A DNA stretch of 31,417 nt from Parasitella parasitica (lineage: Eukaryota > Mucoromycota > Mucoromycetes > Mucorales > Mucoraceae). Positions 21,809 to 31,417 of this stretch are shown here, one piece after another. The notes beneath the pieces are model-generated. The model was given only the letters and a program-made list of their open reading frames with translations, was not told where the DNA came from and ran no database searches. The position numbers were made by a program, and so were the translations under genes. Numbering within the stretch: position 1 is the stretch's first letter; every line of letters begins with the position of its first letter. The stretch covers positions 214,980 through 246,396 of the forward strand of contig MU619270.1 of the NCBI GenBank assembly GCA_025201805.1. The letters run 5' to 3'.

Positions 21809-24800
21809 ATGGCTACACCTCAAGTACCATTTATCAGTGCTCCTTTCAAGAAAACAGATGATATCGATTGGGTGCATCCGCTAAAGAAATACATTGCTCG
21901 CTTCTACCAAGACGACCCCGAAAAATACAAAGAGGAAACGCAATCATTCAACAGATTACGCCAAGACATTCGTGGTGCAGGAAAAGATTTCACAGGAAGA
22001 GATCTTCTCTACCGTTATTTTGGGCAGCTTGAGTTACTGGATCTGCGTTTCCCTGTGGATGAGAAGCATGTTAAAGTGCTGTTCAACTGGTACGTCTACA
22101 AAGCATTTATGCTGTTTGTAGGGTTTATCCAACTAACCAATGCTTATCAGGTACGATGCTTTCAGCAACCGCGCGATATCCCAGTACTCGCTTGCGTTTG
22201 AAAAAGCAAGCATTATATTCAACGAAGCAGCTACCCTGTCTGCCATCGCCAGCTCTCAGAACAGAGCTGAAGCTGATGGCCGCAAAAAGGCCTTTCACTA
22301 CTTCCAAGCATCTGCTGGCATGTTTCAGTATATCAATGATAACTTTTTACACGCTCCGTCTGAGGATTTGAGTCGTGAAACGGTGAATATGCTTTCGGAA
22401 CTAATGCTTGCTCAGGCTCAGGAATGCTTCTTGGAAAGCAGTATCCGTGAAAAATCAAAAGATGGCTTGATTGCTAAATTGGCTAGCCACGCTGCATGGG
22501 TTTACGGTAACTTGATAGACTCTCTTGGCGATGCCGTCAACCGTAGTGTGGGTATCGACAAGTCTTGGACCGTCCTTTGTCAAGTAAAGCAAAAGTACTA
22601 TTGTGCGCTTGCGCAAGAACATAAGGCTGCTACTTGCCTAGCCGAAGCCAAGTACGGCGAATGCGCAGGACGTTATGCTGCTGCTGAATCTGCTGCAAAG
22701 GAAGCTGCAAAATTAGCCAACAACTTGCATTCGGCTTTGGTATCTTCAAATCATGCGAATGGCACGATCTCCTCTGAAGGCAGTAATGCTATTCAAGAGC
22801 TCTGCAAGAATATGAGCGCTAATTGTGCTGAGAAATCGTCTACTGCGAACCGCGATAACGACTTGATTTACCATGATAGTGTACCTCAGGAATGCATCTT
22901 GACACCCATCGATCGTCTCAAGGCCGTCAAAGCAATTCCCATTGCCGAATTGTATGGCCCTGATGAAATGAAAAGAGTAATCGGTGCTGATATATTTTCC
23001 AAGCTCATTCCTATCAGCGTCCACGAAAGCGCTTCGCTTTACTCTGAAGAAATTGCCAAACTACTTCGCTCAGAAAACGAGAGATGCGATATCGCAAAAG
23101 CCGAATTGATAGCCTCTTTGGACTACATGAAGTTACCCGGTTCCCTCGCGAAATTCAAACAACAGCGTCAAATGAACTCTTCGTTAGATGATTACGCTTC
23201 TCCTCCCTCAGATGTAAAGTCTTGGGCGGACCAAATTGCCGCCGAAGAACGTCGCTTGCCTGTTCCTGAATTGTGGAATACACTAAACAGTTTAAAAACA
23301 AAGGCTAGGCAAACTCTGGATGAAGCTAGTTTGAATTTGGACAAGGAGATGAGAGATTGCGAACAGGGAAGAGTGCAGTATGCTGAACTATGGACTCAGG
23401 CCCCTTCTGGTCCGCTTACCACTGAATTCAGACACGATATTTCAAATCACCGCCGTACATTAGATGGTGCATCTCAATCTGATAATCAGCTGATGGGCAA
23501 ATATGATTCTGTTAGACGAAATATTGATATTTTGAAACACGGAGGTCAAAGTCGAGAATTGGAAGGTGCTTACGCTGAATGTATTTCAACTCTGGCTAAC
23601 GGATCGACAGCAAAGAAAGATGCTGGGGTAAATCTCTTGGATGTTGATACTGGTAGCAGTCAGGCCGAAAAGAAGAATGGAAATTTGAATGAAAAAGTAC
23701 AGCGAATCGAGGCTATCATTGATAAATTGCGCAAGATCGAGAGTGATCGTGAAGGCACCTTCCGTGATTTGAAGGACAAGGTAATACCAGAAAAAAAGGG
23801 CAAGGGGGGGAGGGGCATATCGTGAGTTAGGCATCTAAAATTTGTTTAGACTATGCAAGATGACATCTCTCAGCTCTTGATTCTCAACAAAAAGGCCAAT
23901 GTGGAACAACACATTTTTGCTTCTGAATTGGAGAAATATCGACCTCATCAGCAACGTATCTCTGCTACTATTCAGCATCAACAGCAGACTATTCAGGACC
24001 TGACTTTTGCTTTCAAGGATTTGATGGAAGGAGAAGAGGCTCAAAACCTGCAATCTCAACATGATAAGGCTGATCGCCTTTGTCGCAATTTGACAGCTGA
24101 TTTTAACGAGGCTAGATCAGTGTACAATGGAATCAAAGATGATTTAAATAGAGGTATTCAGTTCTATTCTGGTCTACAGGAGACTCTTGATTCATTGCAG
24201 CGTAATATTCAACGCTTTGTTTCGGAACGCTCTAATGAAAGAAGCCGACTAATGGATAGTGTTGAGAGCACCAAAAGCTCCCGTGAACAAGAGTTACTTC
24301 GTGAAACTTTAAACAAGTACACAGTTGCTCCACCTCCACCTGCCCCCTCTTCTTCATCCATGTCATCGGCTAGCATCTCTCACTTAACTAACCAAACTCG
24401 TCAAATGTCGATCAGTGAACCTACTGCTCCTACTAGTAGCGGGTATACACCTGCTCCTCCACCAAAACCTGCAGCTTTTGTTCAGCAGCAGCAGCAACAA
24501 CAATATCATCAAGCACCCCCAACGCCTATAAATCCATCACCTTTTGGGACTTATGGCTCTAATATTCCATCCACCACATACCATCAACCGCCTCAACAAC
24601 CTCCTTATGCTCCCGTACCTCAATCTCCTATGCAGCATGCTCCTTATCCCATGTTTAAACAGCAACCTTATCAGCCTGCTTCTGCGAATTATCCTTCTCA
24701 ACAGCAGCCACAAGGCTATTATGGTAACATGCAAGCACCACCTTTACCTCCACAATCTCAATACCATCATCAGATTTCACCTCAACAGCCTCAATACACT

Positions 24801-25010
24801 CCTCCCACTCCTCAAATCCAACAGCAGCAACAGCAGCCTCACCAGGGCTACCAATCGCAATATCAGCCTCATCAACAATGGCAGCAGCAGCCTCCGCCTC
24901 ATCAACAGCAGCCAATCTATCAACAGCCGCTATATCAGCAGCAGCAATTTCCACCACAGCAACAACCACAGCCACAAAGACCACCACCGCCTGGAAATTT
25001 GTTGGATTAA
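21809..25010 (+). CDS. BRO1: Bro1/ALIX-family ESCRT-associated protein
   Basis: Three exons: 21809-22089, 22151-23780 and 23850-25010, giving 1023 residues. Introns are 61 and 69 nt. Bro1 proteins bind Snf7 of ESCRT-III on endosomes, recruit deubiquitinase and help sort membrane cargo into multivesicular bodies. The BRO1 domain fills about residues 8-390; the text AFSNRAISQYSLAFEKASI and LLYRYFGQLELLDLRFPVD is typical. A helical V-type (ALIX LYPxL-binding) domain covers about 400-790. The tail from about 793 is Pro/Gln/Tyr-rich with PPPPAP blocks and CAA/CAG runs and ends PPPPGNLLD. The long proline-rich tail and closeness to filamentous-fungus Bro1 text favour Bro1 over the pH-signalling paralogue Rim20/PalA. 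The start is the ATG at 21809; an upstream in-frame TTG is ignored. Confidence 0.93.
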
Positions 25011-25590
25011 ACACTTGGCTGATTACTCCATATCAAGTAATATTATAATAAAATACATCATTTTTGCTATTCCAATTTACCATAACCAAGAAGCAGTATC
25101 GTGAAGGCTGCCACTGGTACACCTTCGATTTGATGCTATTAAATGTGAACGACATGGTAAAATCGAAGCCTTTTGAGTCGATGCATTTTCAAAACAGAGG
25201 AAGGGCTCACCAGTAATTAATGACAACATAAGAGATTCTTTGGACCCTTCATTGAAAAATGGCATGATGGAGTAAATGCTATATGATATGTCTACAGCAT
25301 TCGCAGTCTGGCAGTACAATGGGATTGTCAATGCAAATACGTTTGATTTCGGTTTTCTGGAAAATAAATTGAGATCTGCATGTGCCCAGAATCACTCATG
25401 CTTCAACTGCTTCATGTATATGTAGGATCAGTCGCACATTTTTTGTAATTTCTAGGCTCTTCCAATGATGCTATGGTGCAGTTACCGACTTTCAAAATAA
25501 CACTATTACCAAATTCAACTGACCTTCCTCTTCCTCCAGCAATCAAAAATCGTAGGTCGTCTCTAACTTCATTGTTCTTCACTATAAATC
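25011..25590. other. Intergenic region
   Basis: About 580 nt. The minus strand has short coding-like text (KRICIDNPIVLPDCEC near 25340-25295 and MPFFNEGSKESLMLSLIT near 25265-25210), in different frames and without a start. ACTATAAATC at 25581-25590 directly precedes the next ATG. No gene is called. Confidence 0.4.
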
Positions 25591-26082
25591 ATGCAATCCC
25601 AATTTGTCACTTCTCTCTTGGCCGTGGTTACTGTATTATCTGTCATATTTACTGCTGCTCCCTTTGAGCCTACGACCGGCGTTGCCATTGATGATTTTGC
25701 TGTACCTATTTTGAAGAAGAGCAAAAAGATTCATGATGGTAATGAAGATTCCAAGACTTATAGTAGTACTACAACCTGGTATTCTCCCAAGAAAAATACT
25801 GGTACGAAGGCCGCTTGTGGTGGTAAGAAGATTGGCGATGACTCTGAAATTGTTGCCCTTGACACTCCCCAGTACGGTCAAATGTCCAGCGACTCTGACT
25901 GGTGTCGCAGAAGTTAAATTACTGGTACTACTAAGGCTACCATTTTGAATGCTTGTCCTGAATGTGGTTCAGGCGATTTCCATCTAACTCCTGTTCTCTT
26001 TGAACGTGTCTGCGGTGAGAAAAGTAACGGTGTAGCAGATGTTACCTGGAAGTTAAGCTTAAATCAGCCTTTCATTAGATAA
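25591..26082 (+). pseudogene. Secreted RlpA-like double-psi beta-barrel protein, interrupted by an in-frame stop
   Basis: One frame of 163 codons is open from the ATG at 25591 to TAA at 26080, except for a TAA at codon 109 (25915-25917). The start encodes a signal peptide (QSQFVTSLLAVVTVLSVIFT). The mature part matches the barwin/expansin-like RlpA fold: TTWYSPKKNTGTKAACGG, ALDTPQYG, SDSDWC before the stop, and ITGTTKATILNACPECGSGD and VADVTWKLSL after it. In the family, WC is usually followed by about five residues before the ITG strand; here only four codons are present and one is the stop. A net loss of three bases with local frame scrambling would explain it. No GT-AG pair repairs the frame. 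Such proteins are small, secreted and cell-wall or host-surface associated. A sequencing error or readthrough is possible. Confidence 0.7.
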
Positions 26083-26634
26083 CAGGATATAATACAGGCT
26101 TTTACTATGTTCTCATTATTTACCTAGTCTTAAAATTCATTTTCAACTAGGAAATGTATGATCATATTTCCTTCATGAATGCATAAATAAAAGCTTTTTT
26201 TTGTCGTTCATCTTCGCCATTTGTCTCTATTGAATTGCTCGAGCGGAGAGTGTTGTTGCTGTTTGTTCAATGCCTGCGATACTCCTTTAACTGAATCAGA
26301 GAAAAATGGCCTGACAAATGTTCAAATGTGGTTGAAGGAAGCTTCTTTTAGAGAGTTTGGTAGGACTCATCTTCCAAATCACCAATAGAAGATTATTGTA
26401 CATTTGCTTCAAATTGTTGTAATCACCAAGCATTTTGGACCAACACAAGTCGCTGCCCACCCTTTTCATGTGACCGTCGCTTAGAAAGCATTAAAGATGA
26501 ATGGTTTCTCGCAAAAAGGAGACATGGCTAATTCTTTTTCTTTTGCTTCATGGGATCCTTTCACAGCAGTGTTGAGGTAGAAATAGCAACGAAGAGTACT
26601 TTTTGATACTTATAGCGATACTTCTTCACAGAAC
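26083..26634. other. Intergenic region with coding-like fragments
   Basis: AATAAA at 26185-26190 may end the preceding transcript. Two plus-strand fragments read like protein: 26266-26385 (FNACDTPLTESEKNGL, VQMWLKEASFREFGR) and 26370-26531 in another frame (EDYCTFASNCCNHQAFWT, CDRRLESIKDEWFLAKRRHG). They may be one decayed gene; see the findings. The last 100 nt is the leader of the SUMO protease gene. Confidence 0.35.
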
Positions 26635-26910
26635 ATGGCGATCAATCATAGAGACAAGAGCGAAAGGGAGGAGAAAATTGCATCCAAAGATAATGATCGG
26701 AAGCTGGCTAAGAGGAAAGCAACCAGAAAAAGACAAAGGATTAATAGGAAGCAGAGGAATAGAAAGGCCCTCAAGGAAAATGATATGCCAGGGACGTTTC
26801 CATTACCATCTCCACCCACTACACCACCGACGATTATACTGTCAGATTCTGATGAACCTGTCGATGCAGACATCTCTGATGATGATGATGGAAGCAGGAG
26901 CAGTAGTCAT

Positions 26911-26943
<33 letters not shown>

Positions 26944-27864
26944 GACAATGATAATCAGATTATTCATACAACCACCAATAATATATCCTTGACCGAGAGA
27001 GACCTACTCACATTAAAACCTGGAAAATGGCTGAATGATACCATAATTGATTATTCTTTGAAGCTGATTGAGGACAAATGCCAGCATAATCAGCTGATTA
27101 CTGTGTCAAGCACTTTCTTCTTCACGAAATTAAAATCAGCAAAAGAGTAAGCATTACGTTTCAATATAATTGAATCAACTTTATCAATTGTTATGGAAAT
27201 GTAGGCGTAATCTGGATATTTATAAGGAAACTAAGACATGGATCAACTACACAAAGTTACGGCAAAGTAAAACTTGGTTTATTCCAGTCTGTCAAAAGTA
27301 AGTGCATTTATTTTTATGTTTTAGTTGACAATCTTATCAGTATTCATTTAGTCATCATTGGTTTTTAATTGCTGTTGCTTTTCCATTCAAATCAAAGTAT
27401 ATTCACGACCCATAGTGTATGTGTAAATGTATCACTAATTCATGCGCGATAGATCTTTCATTTATGCGATGGATTCTCTGAATATCGACAGAACATCCGA
27501 AGCCAAGCTCATTGTTGAATTTTTAGAGAAAATTCATACTGTTGAAACAAATACTCCAATTAGAAAAATCCCTCAAATATACCAAACTAAAATACCACGG
27601 CAACAAAACATGAACGATTGTGGTTTGCATGTCCTCAGGTCGTTTGAGGTATCGATACTACGAAAGAAATTCATCACTCGTTTATTGCAGGTAGGAAATA
27701 CGCTCAAGTTGGAATTTTGTCAAAAGGTGTTCCAACATGTTAAATAGGGTGAAATTGTAAATCAAGCAGAGATCGACGCATTTTGGCTCCAACATCCTGT
27801 GATCAGTCGTCATGATCTCGAGTATCATATATTGAAATATGCTATGGATAGTACTGAAGAATAG
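26635..27864 (+). CDS. ULP1: Ulp1/SENP-type SUMO protease (C48 cysteine peptidase)
   Basis: Five exons: 26635-27146, 27205-27297, 27352-27396, 27453-27690 and 27748-27864, giving 334 residues. Introns are 58, 54, 56 and 57 nt with matching phases. The enzyme matures SUMO precursor and removes SUMO from proteins, usually at the nuclear envelope or in the nucleus. The C-terminal catalytic domain begins at about residue 118 (LTERDLLTLKPGKWLNDTII). The triad and oxyanion residues are present: H204 in HHWFLIAV, D224 in YAMDSL, Q267 and C273 in RQQNMNDCGLHVL. The N-terminal 60 residues are very Lys/Arg-rich (nuclear targeting likely), followed by Pro-rich text, a hydrophobic-acidic motif IILSDSDE at 67-74, an Asp run and Ser-Asn repeats. 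The protein is short for Ulp1 (yeast 621), mainly because the N-terminal region is small. Ulp1 rather than Ulp2 is inferred from the C-terminal position of the domain. Confidence 0.92.
26908..26942 (+). repeat. AGCAAC hexanucleotide repeat encoding Ser-Asn
   Basis: About six tandem AGCAAC units inside exon 1 of the SUMO protease gene, encoding a Ser-Asn run between the acidic patch and the catalytic domain. Repeats of this kind vary in length between strains. Confidence 0.85.
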
Positions 27865-28034
27865 TGTTTTCCCTTTTATGGATGGTTTTACAAATAAACT
27901 TGGGTTTCAAGATGCACCTGACAGAACAAGCATTGGTCGTCCAATAGCAACATATTGCCAATGATGAAATCAGTTCAATATGTCAAATGCATGTTACATG
28001 ATGTCATACAAACGTAAAAGGTTCGACAGACCAA

Positions 28035-28042
28035 TATATAAG
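28035..28042 (+). promoter_or_regulatory. TATA box for the DUF4112 gene
   Basis: TATATAAG preceded by CCAA, about 65 nt upstream of the ATG at 28105. Confidence 0.5.
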
Positions 28043-28104
28043 AATGCAATTTTATCGAGAAATAATATTTTACTTCCTTAATCTCTTGACTAATAAAATA
28101 TTAA

Positions 28105-28737
28105 ATGAACTATGTTAAAGGAAAAATTGCCGAAAAGGTGCATATACCTGAAGTCGTTGAAACTGTGCGAGTTCAAGGCTCCAGCCAATTCAGAAAATAC
28201 ACTGCCAACGTTCCCTATTTAAATCAGACATTACCAACATCCAAGATGACAGATCGTCAAAGGACCAAGCTGCTCAAGAAGATTCGCCGAATTGCCATGT
28301 GGCTGGACAACGCCCTGCCTCATTCACCTATTCCGCTAGGTATTGATTCAATTCTCGGTTTTATTCCTGTCATTGGTGGCTCTCTTGGTGGTTTATTCTC
28401 TTTGTACCAAGTCTATTTATCAACAACATTCGGTATCCCATTATGGCTCTTTATGCACATGTTGCTCAATATCGCTATTGATTTTGTGTTCAGCTTAATT
28501 CCTGTGATTGGTGGTTTTCTGCACATGTTTTATAAGGCAAATGTTTACAACTATGAGGAGTTGATGAATTATTTGGATTCCCCAGAATACTTGACGAGGG
28601 CTCAGCTGAGAGAGCAACAAACGTCCACGTCTACTGCTTCCCCTGGAGAAATTACGTGGACTCAATTGGGAACAGATGTCAGAAACTTGGTGCCATTTCA
28701 TACAACCAACAAGACAAGTAGTAAAAAGCAAATATAA
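28105..28737 (+). CDS. DUF4112 membrane protein
   Basis: A single exon encoding 210 residues with TAA at 28735. The DUF4112 core covers about residues 60-165: a basic amphipathic lead (RRIAMWLDNALPHSPIPLGI), then two near-repeats around DSILGFIPVIGGSLGG and DFVFSLIPVIGGFLHMFYKA. The duplicated IPVIGG motif suggests two hydrophobic hairpins or re-entrant loops in a membrane. The tail is Ser/Thr-rich and ends in a basic stretch. DUF4112 proteins are widespread in fungi and bacteria and their biochemical role is, as far as I know, not established. No neighbour suggests a function. The start is the first ATG after the TATA box and fits family length. Confidence 0.85.
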   Translation: MNYVKGKIAEKVHIPEVVETVRVQGSSQFRKYTANVPYLNQTLPTSKMTDRQRTKLLKKIRRIAMWLDNALPHSPIPLGIDSILGFIPVIGGSLGGLFSLYQVYLSTTFGIPLWLFMHMLLNIAIDFVFSLIPVIGGFLHMFYKANVYNYEELMNYLDSPEYLTRAQLREQQTSTSTASPGEITWTQLGTDVRNLVPFHTTNKTSSKKQI

Positions 28738-29810
28738 ATTTGCAGCGTTTAATAAAGCACTATATTTGTGTACATAAACAATATAGATTGCAGCAGGAAT
28801 GAGGTTTGTTGATGCATAATGATGTTCCAATGTATTGTATTTATACGTGCTTTTCTCTATTAAAAGTCTGTGCTTGATTAGGTGCTTTTCTCGGCACTTT
28901 AAGCCGATTTTCGCTCTTTCATAAAAATTCTGATATCTCGCTAAATGCGCCGGGAAAATGATCATGTTCATATTTAGAGTAAGTATGTTTATAAGCTGTT
29001 CATTGTGATTTATACAGTTTCAATAAATATAACACAGATATAGTATCAAAAGGTATTACTAGATTCACAACATTGCATACCTTTTTTCTTGAAATTTCAA
29101 TTCTGGTTATGTTTAAGCTACATACTAAATTTAAAAATAAATCTGCCCTGACCAATACTGGACACATTCGAACATAATGGATGTATCTCTAATGTAGAAA
29201 ATTAAAAAAATCAAGATATAAATTATAGTATTTACATCTGATGCACGCCTAGTATAAGGTGCGCTAAAGTTCTTTCCTAAAAAGAAGGTGTAAGCGTTTA
29301 TATTTAGAATGTACCCCTTGATGTATACATTAGAAAATAAAGTAAGGCAGGGAAGAAAAAAAAGGGAATGTTACAACACGTTTATAGGCTACCCGGCTTA
29401 CTCGTCCAATTTTAGCAATCTTATTCATTTCCTTCTTCTTTCGAGTACGGTAGAAAAAGCATGAAATAAAGACTTTTTTATTGATAGATTAGGTTGTGGA
29501 AGCAAACTCAAGTGTCACCACATTCAAAAGCTGTCTAATATTGAATGCAATTGGAGTCAATTTAAAGAGGCAGCAAAACAAAAGTTGCTGCGAGAGTTTA
29601 GATCAAATGAAAAATGTATGTAGTTTAGGGGTAGTACAATTCAGTTGCCATGGAAACAGCTGTATTTACGAATGTTTGAGGAGTCAAATACACGACGCAC
29701 CCTCGACTAGATGCAGTGTATGTTGAACAGGATCGCGGGATTGTGACTCATGTAGTGGTTTCACAAATGTTGGTTGCTGCGCAATACCCCCATTTGAATT
29801 GCTGTATGCG
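28738..29810. other. Intergenic region with one interrupted frame
   Basis: About 1.1 kb of mostly AT-rich DNA. AATAAA at 28750-28755 probably ends the DUF4112 transcript. The only coding-like text is at 29465-29710 on the plus strand. Confidence 0.5.
29465..29710 (+). pseudogene. Coding-like frame with one in-frame TAG, family unknown
   Basis: After a TGA at 29462 one frame is open to a TAG at 29621-29623 and then, in the same frame, to a TAG at 29708-29710. Text before the stop includes LGCGSKLKCHHIQKLSN and QFKEAAKQKLLREFRSNE; after it, IQLPWKQLYLRMFEESN. Both halves look like helical protein. There is no ATG at the beginning and no promoter, so this is more likely a relic than a gene. The family is not recognised. 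Confidence 0.3.
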
Positions 29811-29819
29811 TATAAAAAG
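29811..29819 (+). promoter_or_regulatory. TATA box for the zinc-finger gene
   Basis: TATAAAAAG about 145 nt before the ATG at 29959, followed by a pyrimidine-rich leader. Confidence 0.65.
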
Positions 29820-29958
29820 CAAAAGGCGAGAAAAAATTTCCCATTTTCTTTTTGTATTAAATTTCTAACTCTATACCCTGTCTAAAAGAGGAAAAAGACT
29901 TCTGCCCATCATTTATTCATCTGTCCATACTAGCTCTAATTCGCATTTATCATTATCG

Positions 29959-31257
29959 ATGACTACTCCTAATTTCAACTTTCAAGAACTCCACGATTTC
30001 TTATTCGAACCCATCAAGATGGAACCCTCCTCCTCCACCTCTTATTCTGATGCTGATGCTCCTAATACCAAACAATTCGACTTTGAACAAGTCTGGAGTG
30101 GCCTTAATGGTGAGTTTTACCCTGTTAAATCAGAGTTTGTAGAAGCATGTGAACTGATTTTAGAATATAACGCTCTAGTTGATGCCATTCAAAAATCTTG
30201 TGCTTTAACATCTGATAATATGCAGCAACCCAGTTCGTTGTCTACCTTCATTGGTGATTTAGCTCCTGCTGCTGCTGCTGTTGTAGCTGCCGAATCGCCC
30301 ATGATGAGCACTCCCTTTTTAGATCATTCTTGTATGAACACACCTTTTACACCAGCTTCTGTGTTTACTCCCAGCCTGGCACAAATACATAATTCACCTT
30401 TCTACTCACCTTATATCAACAATAATACCACTTGCTTTGGCAATATATCTGCCATTGATAATCAAGATGATATCCAAGTGGCAAATTATTTGAAAAATGA
30501 TATTTCTTGGCAAGACAACAGTAGTGCCACACCTACCATCTCCACTGCTGATTTGTTTGCTTGCACTCCTGCAATTACTCAGAATGACGCATCTCATGAA
30601 CTCTTGAACACTCTCGATACATTTAGCGGTAATCCCTCTCAATTGTTATTGAACAAAGTTGGCGACAATGTACCTACAACAACGATAGCCGCATCATCCA
30701 ATGATGAATCATCTGATTTTCTCTTTCCTCCCCTTCCTTCTGACAACCAAGACACCTCCTACTCTTACAATGCCAATCCCACTCAAGACCTTGACGCTAG
30801 TAATTTCTTTGATGATTGCTTCGACGATTGCTTCTTTGACGAAACCAATATTGCTCCTGAAGCTGTGATTCAGCCAGTTGTTGTAAACAAAGATATTGTA
30901 TCCAAGAAACGCAAGAACGATGATTCCAACACCAAAAAGAACAAGCGCATTAAAATTATGCCCACCAACAAAAACGATCAAGATCAACGCAAGTTTGAAT
31001 GTGATATCTGCCATGTTACGTTTAGCCGTCGTTATAATTTGGGTACTCACATCAAGACTCATGACAAGAGTAGACGTAAGGATTTCTCTTGCCACTTGTG
31101 CCAAAAGTTCTTTGACCGTAAACATGACCTTACAAGACACATCTCAACCGTTCACAATGGCGAACGGGCTTATGCCTGTGCGGAATGTCCTTCTACATTC
31201 AGCAGAAAAGATGCAATGGTGAGACATCGTATGCAAAAGCATAATCGTGCTGCTTAA
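29959..31257 (+). CDS. C2H2 zinc-finger transcription factor
   Basis: A single exon encoding 432 residues. Three tandem C2H2 fingers sit at the extreme C-terminus: C348/C351-H364/H368, C378/C381-H394/H399 and C407/C410-H423/H428. A basic stretch just before them (SKKRKNDDSNTKKNKRIKI) is a likely nuclear localisation signal. The first 300 residues are rich in Ser, Asn, Asp, Thr and Phe with acidic-aromatic patches such as DASNFFDDCFDDCFFDE, typical of activation domains. DNA-contact helices read SRRYNLGTH, DRKHDLTRH and SRKDAMVRH. Overall design (long disordered N-terminus, short C-terminal finger array) recalls fungal stress or calcium regulators such as Crz1, but linker spacing differs and I saw no PxIxIT calcineurin site, so no symbol is given. 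TATA box at 29811; T-rich 3' flank. Confidence 0.9.
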   Translation: MTTPNFNFQELHDFLFEPIKMEPSSSTSYSDADAPNTKQFDFEQVWSGLNGEFYPVKSEFVEACELILEYNALVDAIQKSCALTSDNMQQPSSLSTFIGDLAPAAAAVVAAESPMMSTPFLDHSCMNTPFTPASVFTPSLAQIHNSPFYSPYINNNTTCFGNISAIDNQDDIQVANYLKNDISWQDNSSATPTISTADLFACTPAITQNDASHELLNTLDTFSGNPSQLLLNKVGDNVPTTTIAASSNDESSDFLFPPLPSDNQDTSYSYNANPTQDLDASNFFDDCFDDCFFDETNIAPEAVIQPVVVNKDIVSKKRKNDDSNTKKNKRIKIMPTNKNDQDQRKFECDICHVTFSRRYNLGTHIKTHDKSRRKDFSCHLCQKFFDRKHDLTRHISTVHNGERAYACAECPSTFSRKDAMVRHRMQKHNRAA

Positions 31258-31385
31258 ATTCAGTTTATGATCCCCTTTTTTCTTCTTTTGTTATATGACT
31301 TTTTCCTCTTCTATTGTGTATATACGTAGCTATTTTATTTATTAATGTTTCAGCATATTTGTCTGGCAACAGTTGCATTTTTCAA

Positions 31386-31388
<3 letters not shown>

Positions 31389-31417
<29 letters not shown>
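31389..31417 (+). repeat. Terminal poly-T tract
   Basis: About 29 T residues run to the end of the window. The true length cannot be seen. Confidence 0.9.

Noticed and set aside
28495-28971. 158-codon minus-strand frame overlapping the DUF4112 gene
   Set aside because: About half of it is antisense to a well-supported exon, and the rest lacks promoter, intron or family support.

Overview
The window looks like a nuclear scaffold from an early-diverging fungus, most likely Mucoromycota (a Mucorales-type mould). The reasons are AT-rich DNA, many short GT-AG introns (about 49-102 nt), clear TATA boxes 60-150 nt before start codons, and a fungal set of housekeeping genes. The placement is inferred from gene content; no rRNA or other marker is present. 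A run of ten Ns at 13779-13788 is an assembly gap.

Layout. On the minus strand at the left end lie RPA135, the second-largest subunit of RNA polymerase I (three exons, complete), and a Q-rich SSXT (SS18/GIF-family) co-activator (four exons). After a 2 kb stretch with possible gene debris comes a plus-strand sugar/inositol transporter of the MFS (six exons). It carries an HMIT-like cysteine-rich loop. From 10.0 to 14.4 kb is gene-poor DNA holding one small, promoter-bearing, apparently frameshifted gene and the assembly gap. Then follow GAPDH (five exons, plus), a 2.2 kb gene-poor stretch, the mitochondrial DnaJ homologue Mdj1 (seven exons, plus), another gene-poor stretch, a small 91-residue unknown protein (minus), and BRO1 (three exons, plus). 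Next are a secreted double-psi-barrel protein interrupted by an in-frame stop, a Ulp1-type SUMO protease (five exons), a DUF4112 membrane protein, and a C2H2 zinc-finger transcription factor, all on the plus strand.

The genes do not form a pathway or cluster. They are ordinary, independently promoted genes: transcription (Pol I, SSXT), transport, glycolysis, mitochondrial protein folding, endosomal sorting and SUMO processing.

I found no convincing new multi-gene system. The most interesting points are the PSI-like loop in the transporter, a 24-nt micro-exon in the same gene, a likely SUMO-interacting motif in the SUMO protease, the centrally placed SSXT domain, the interrupted secreted barrel gene, and several protein-like but broken reading frames in the long intergenic stretches. 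All exon boundaries were read by eye from GT/AG sites, phase continuity and protein family knowledge. No search was run.
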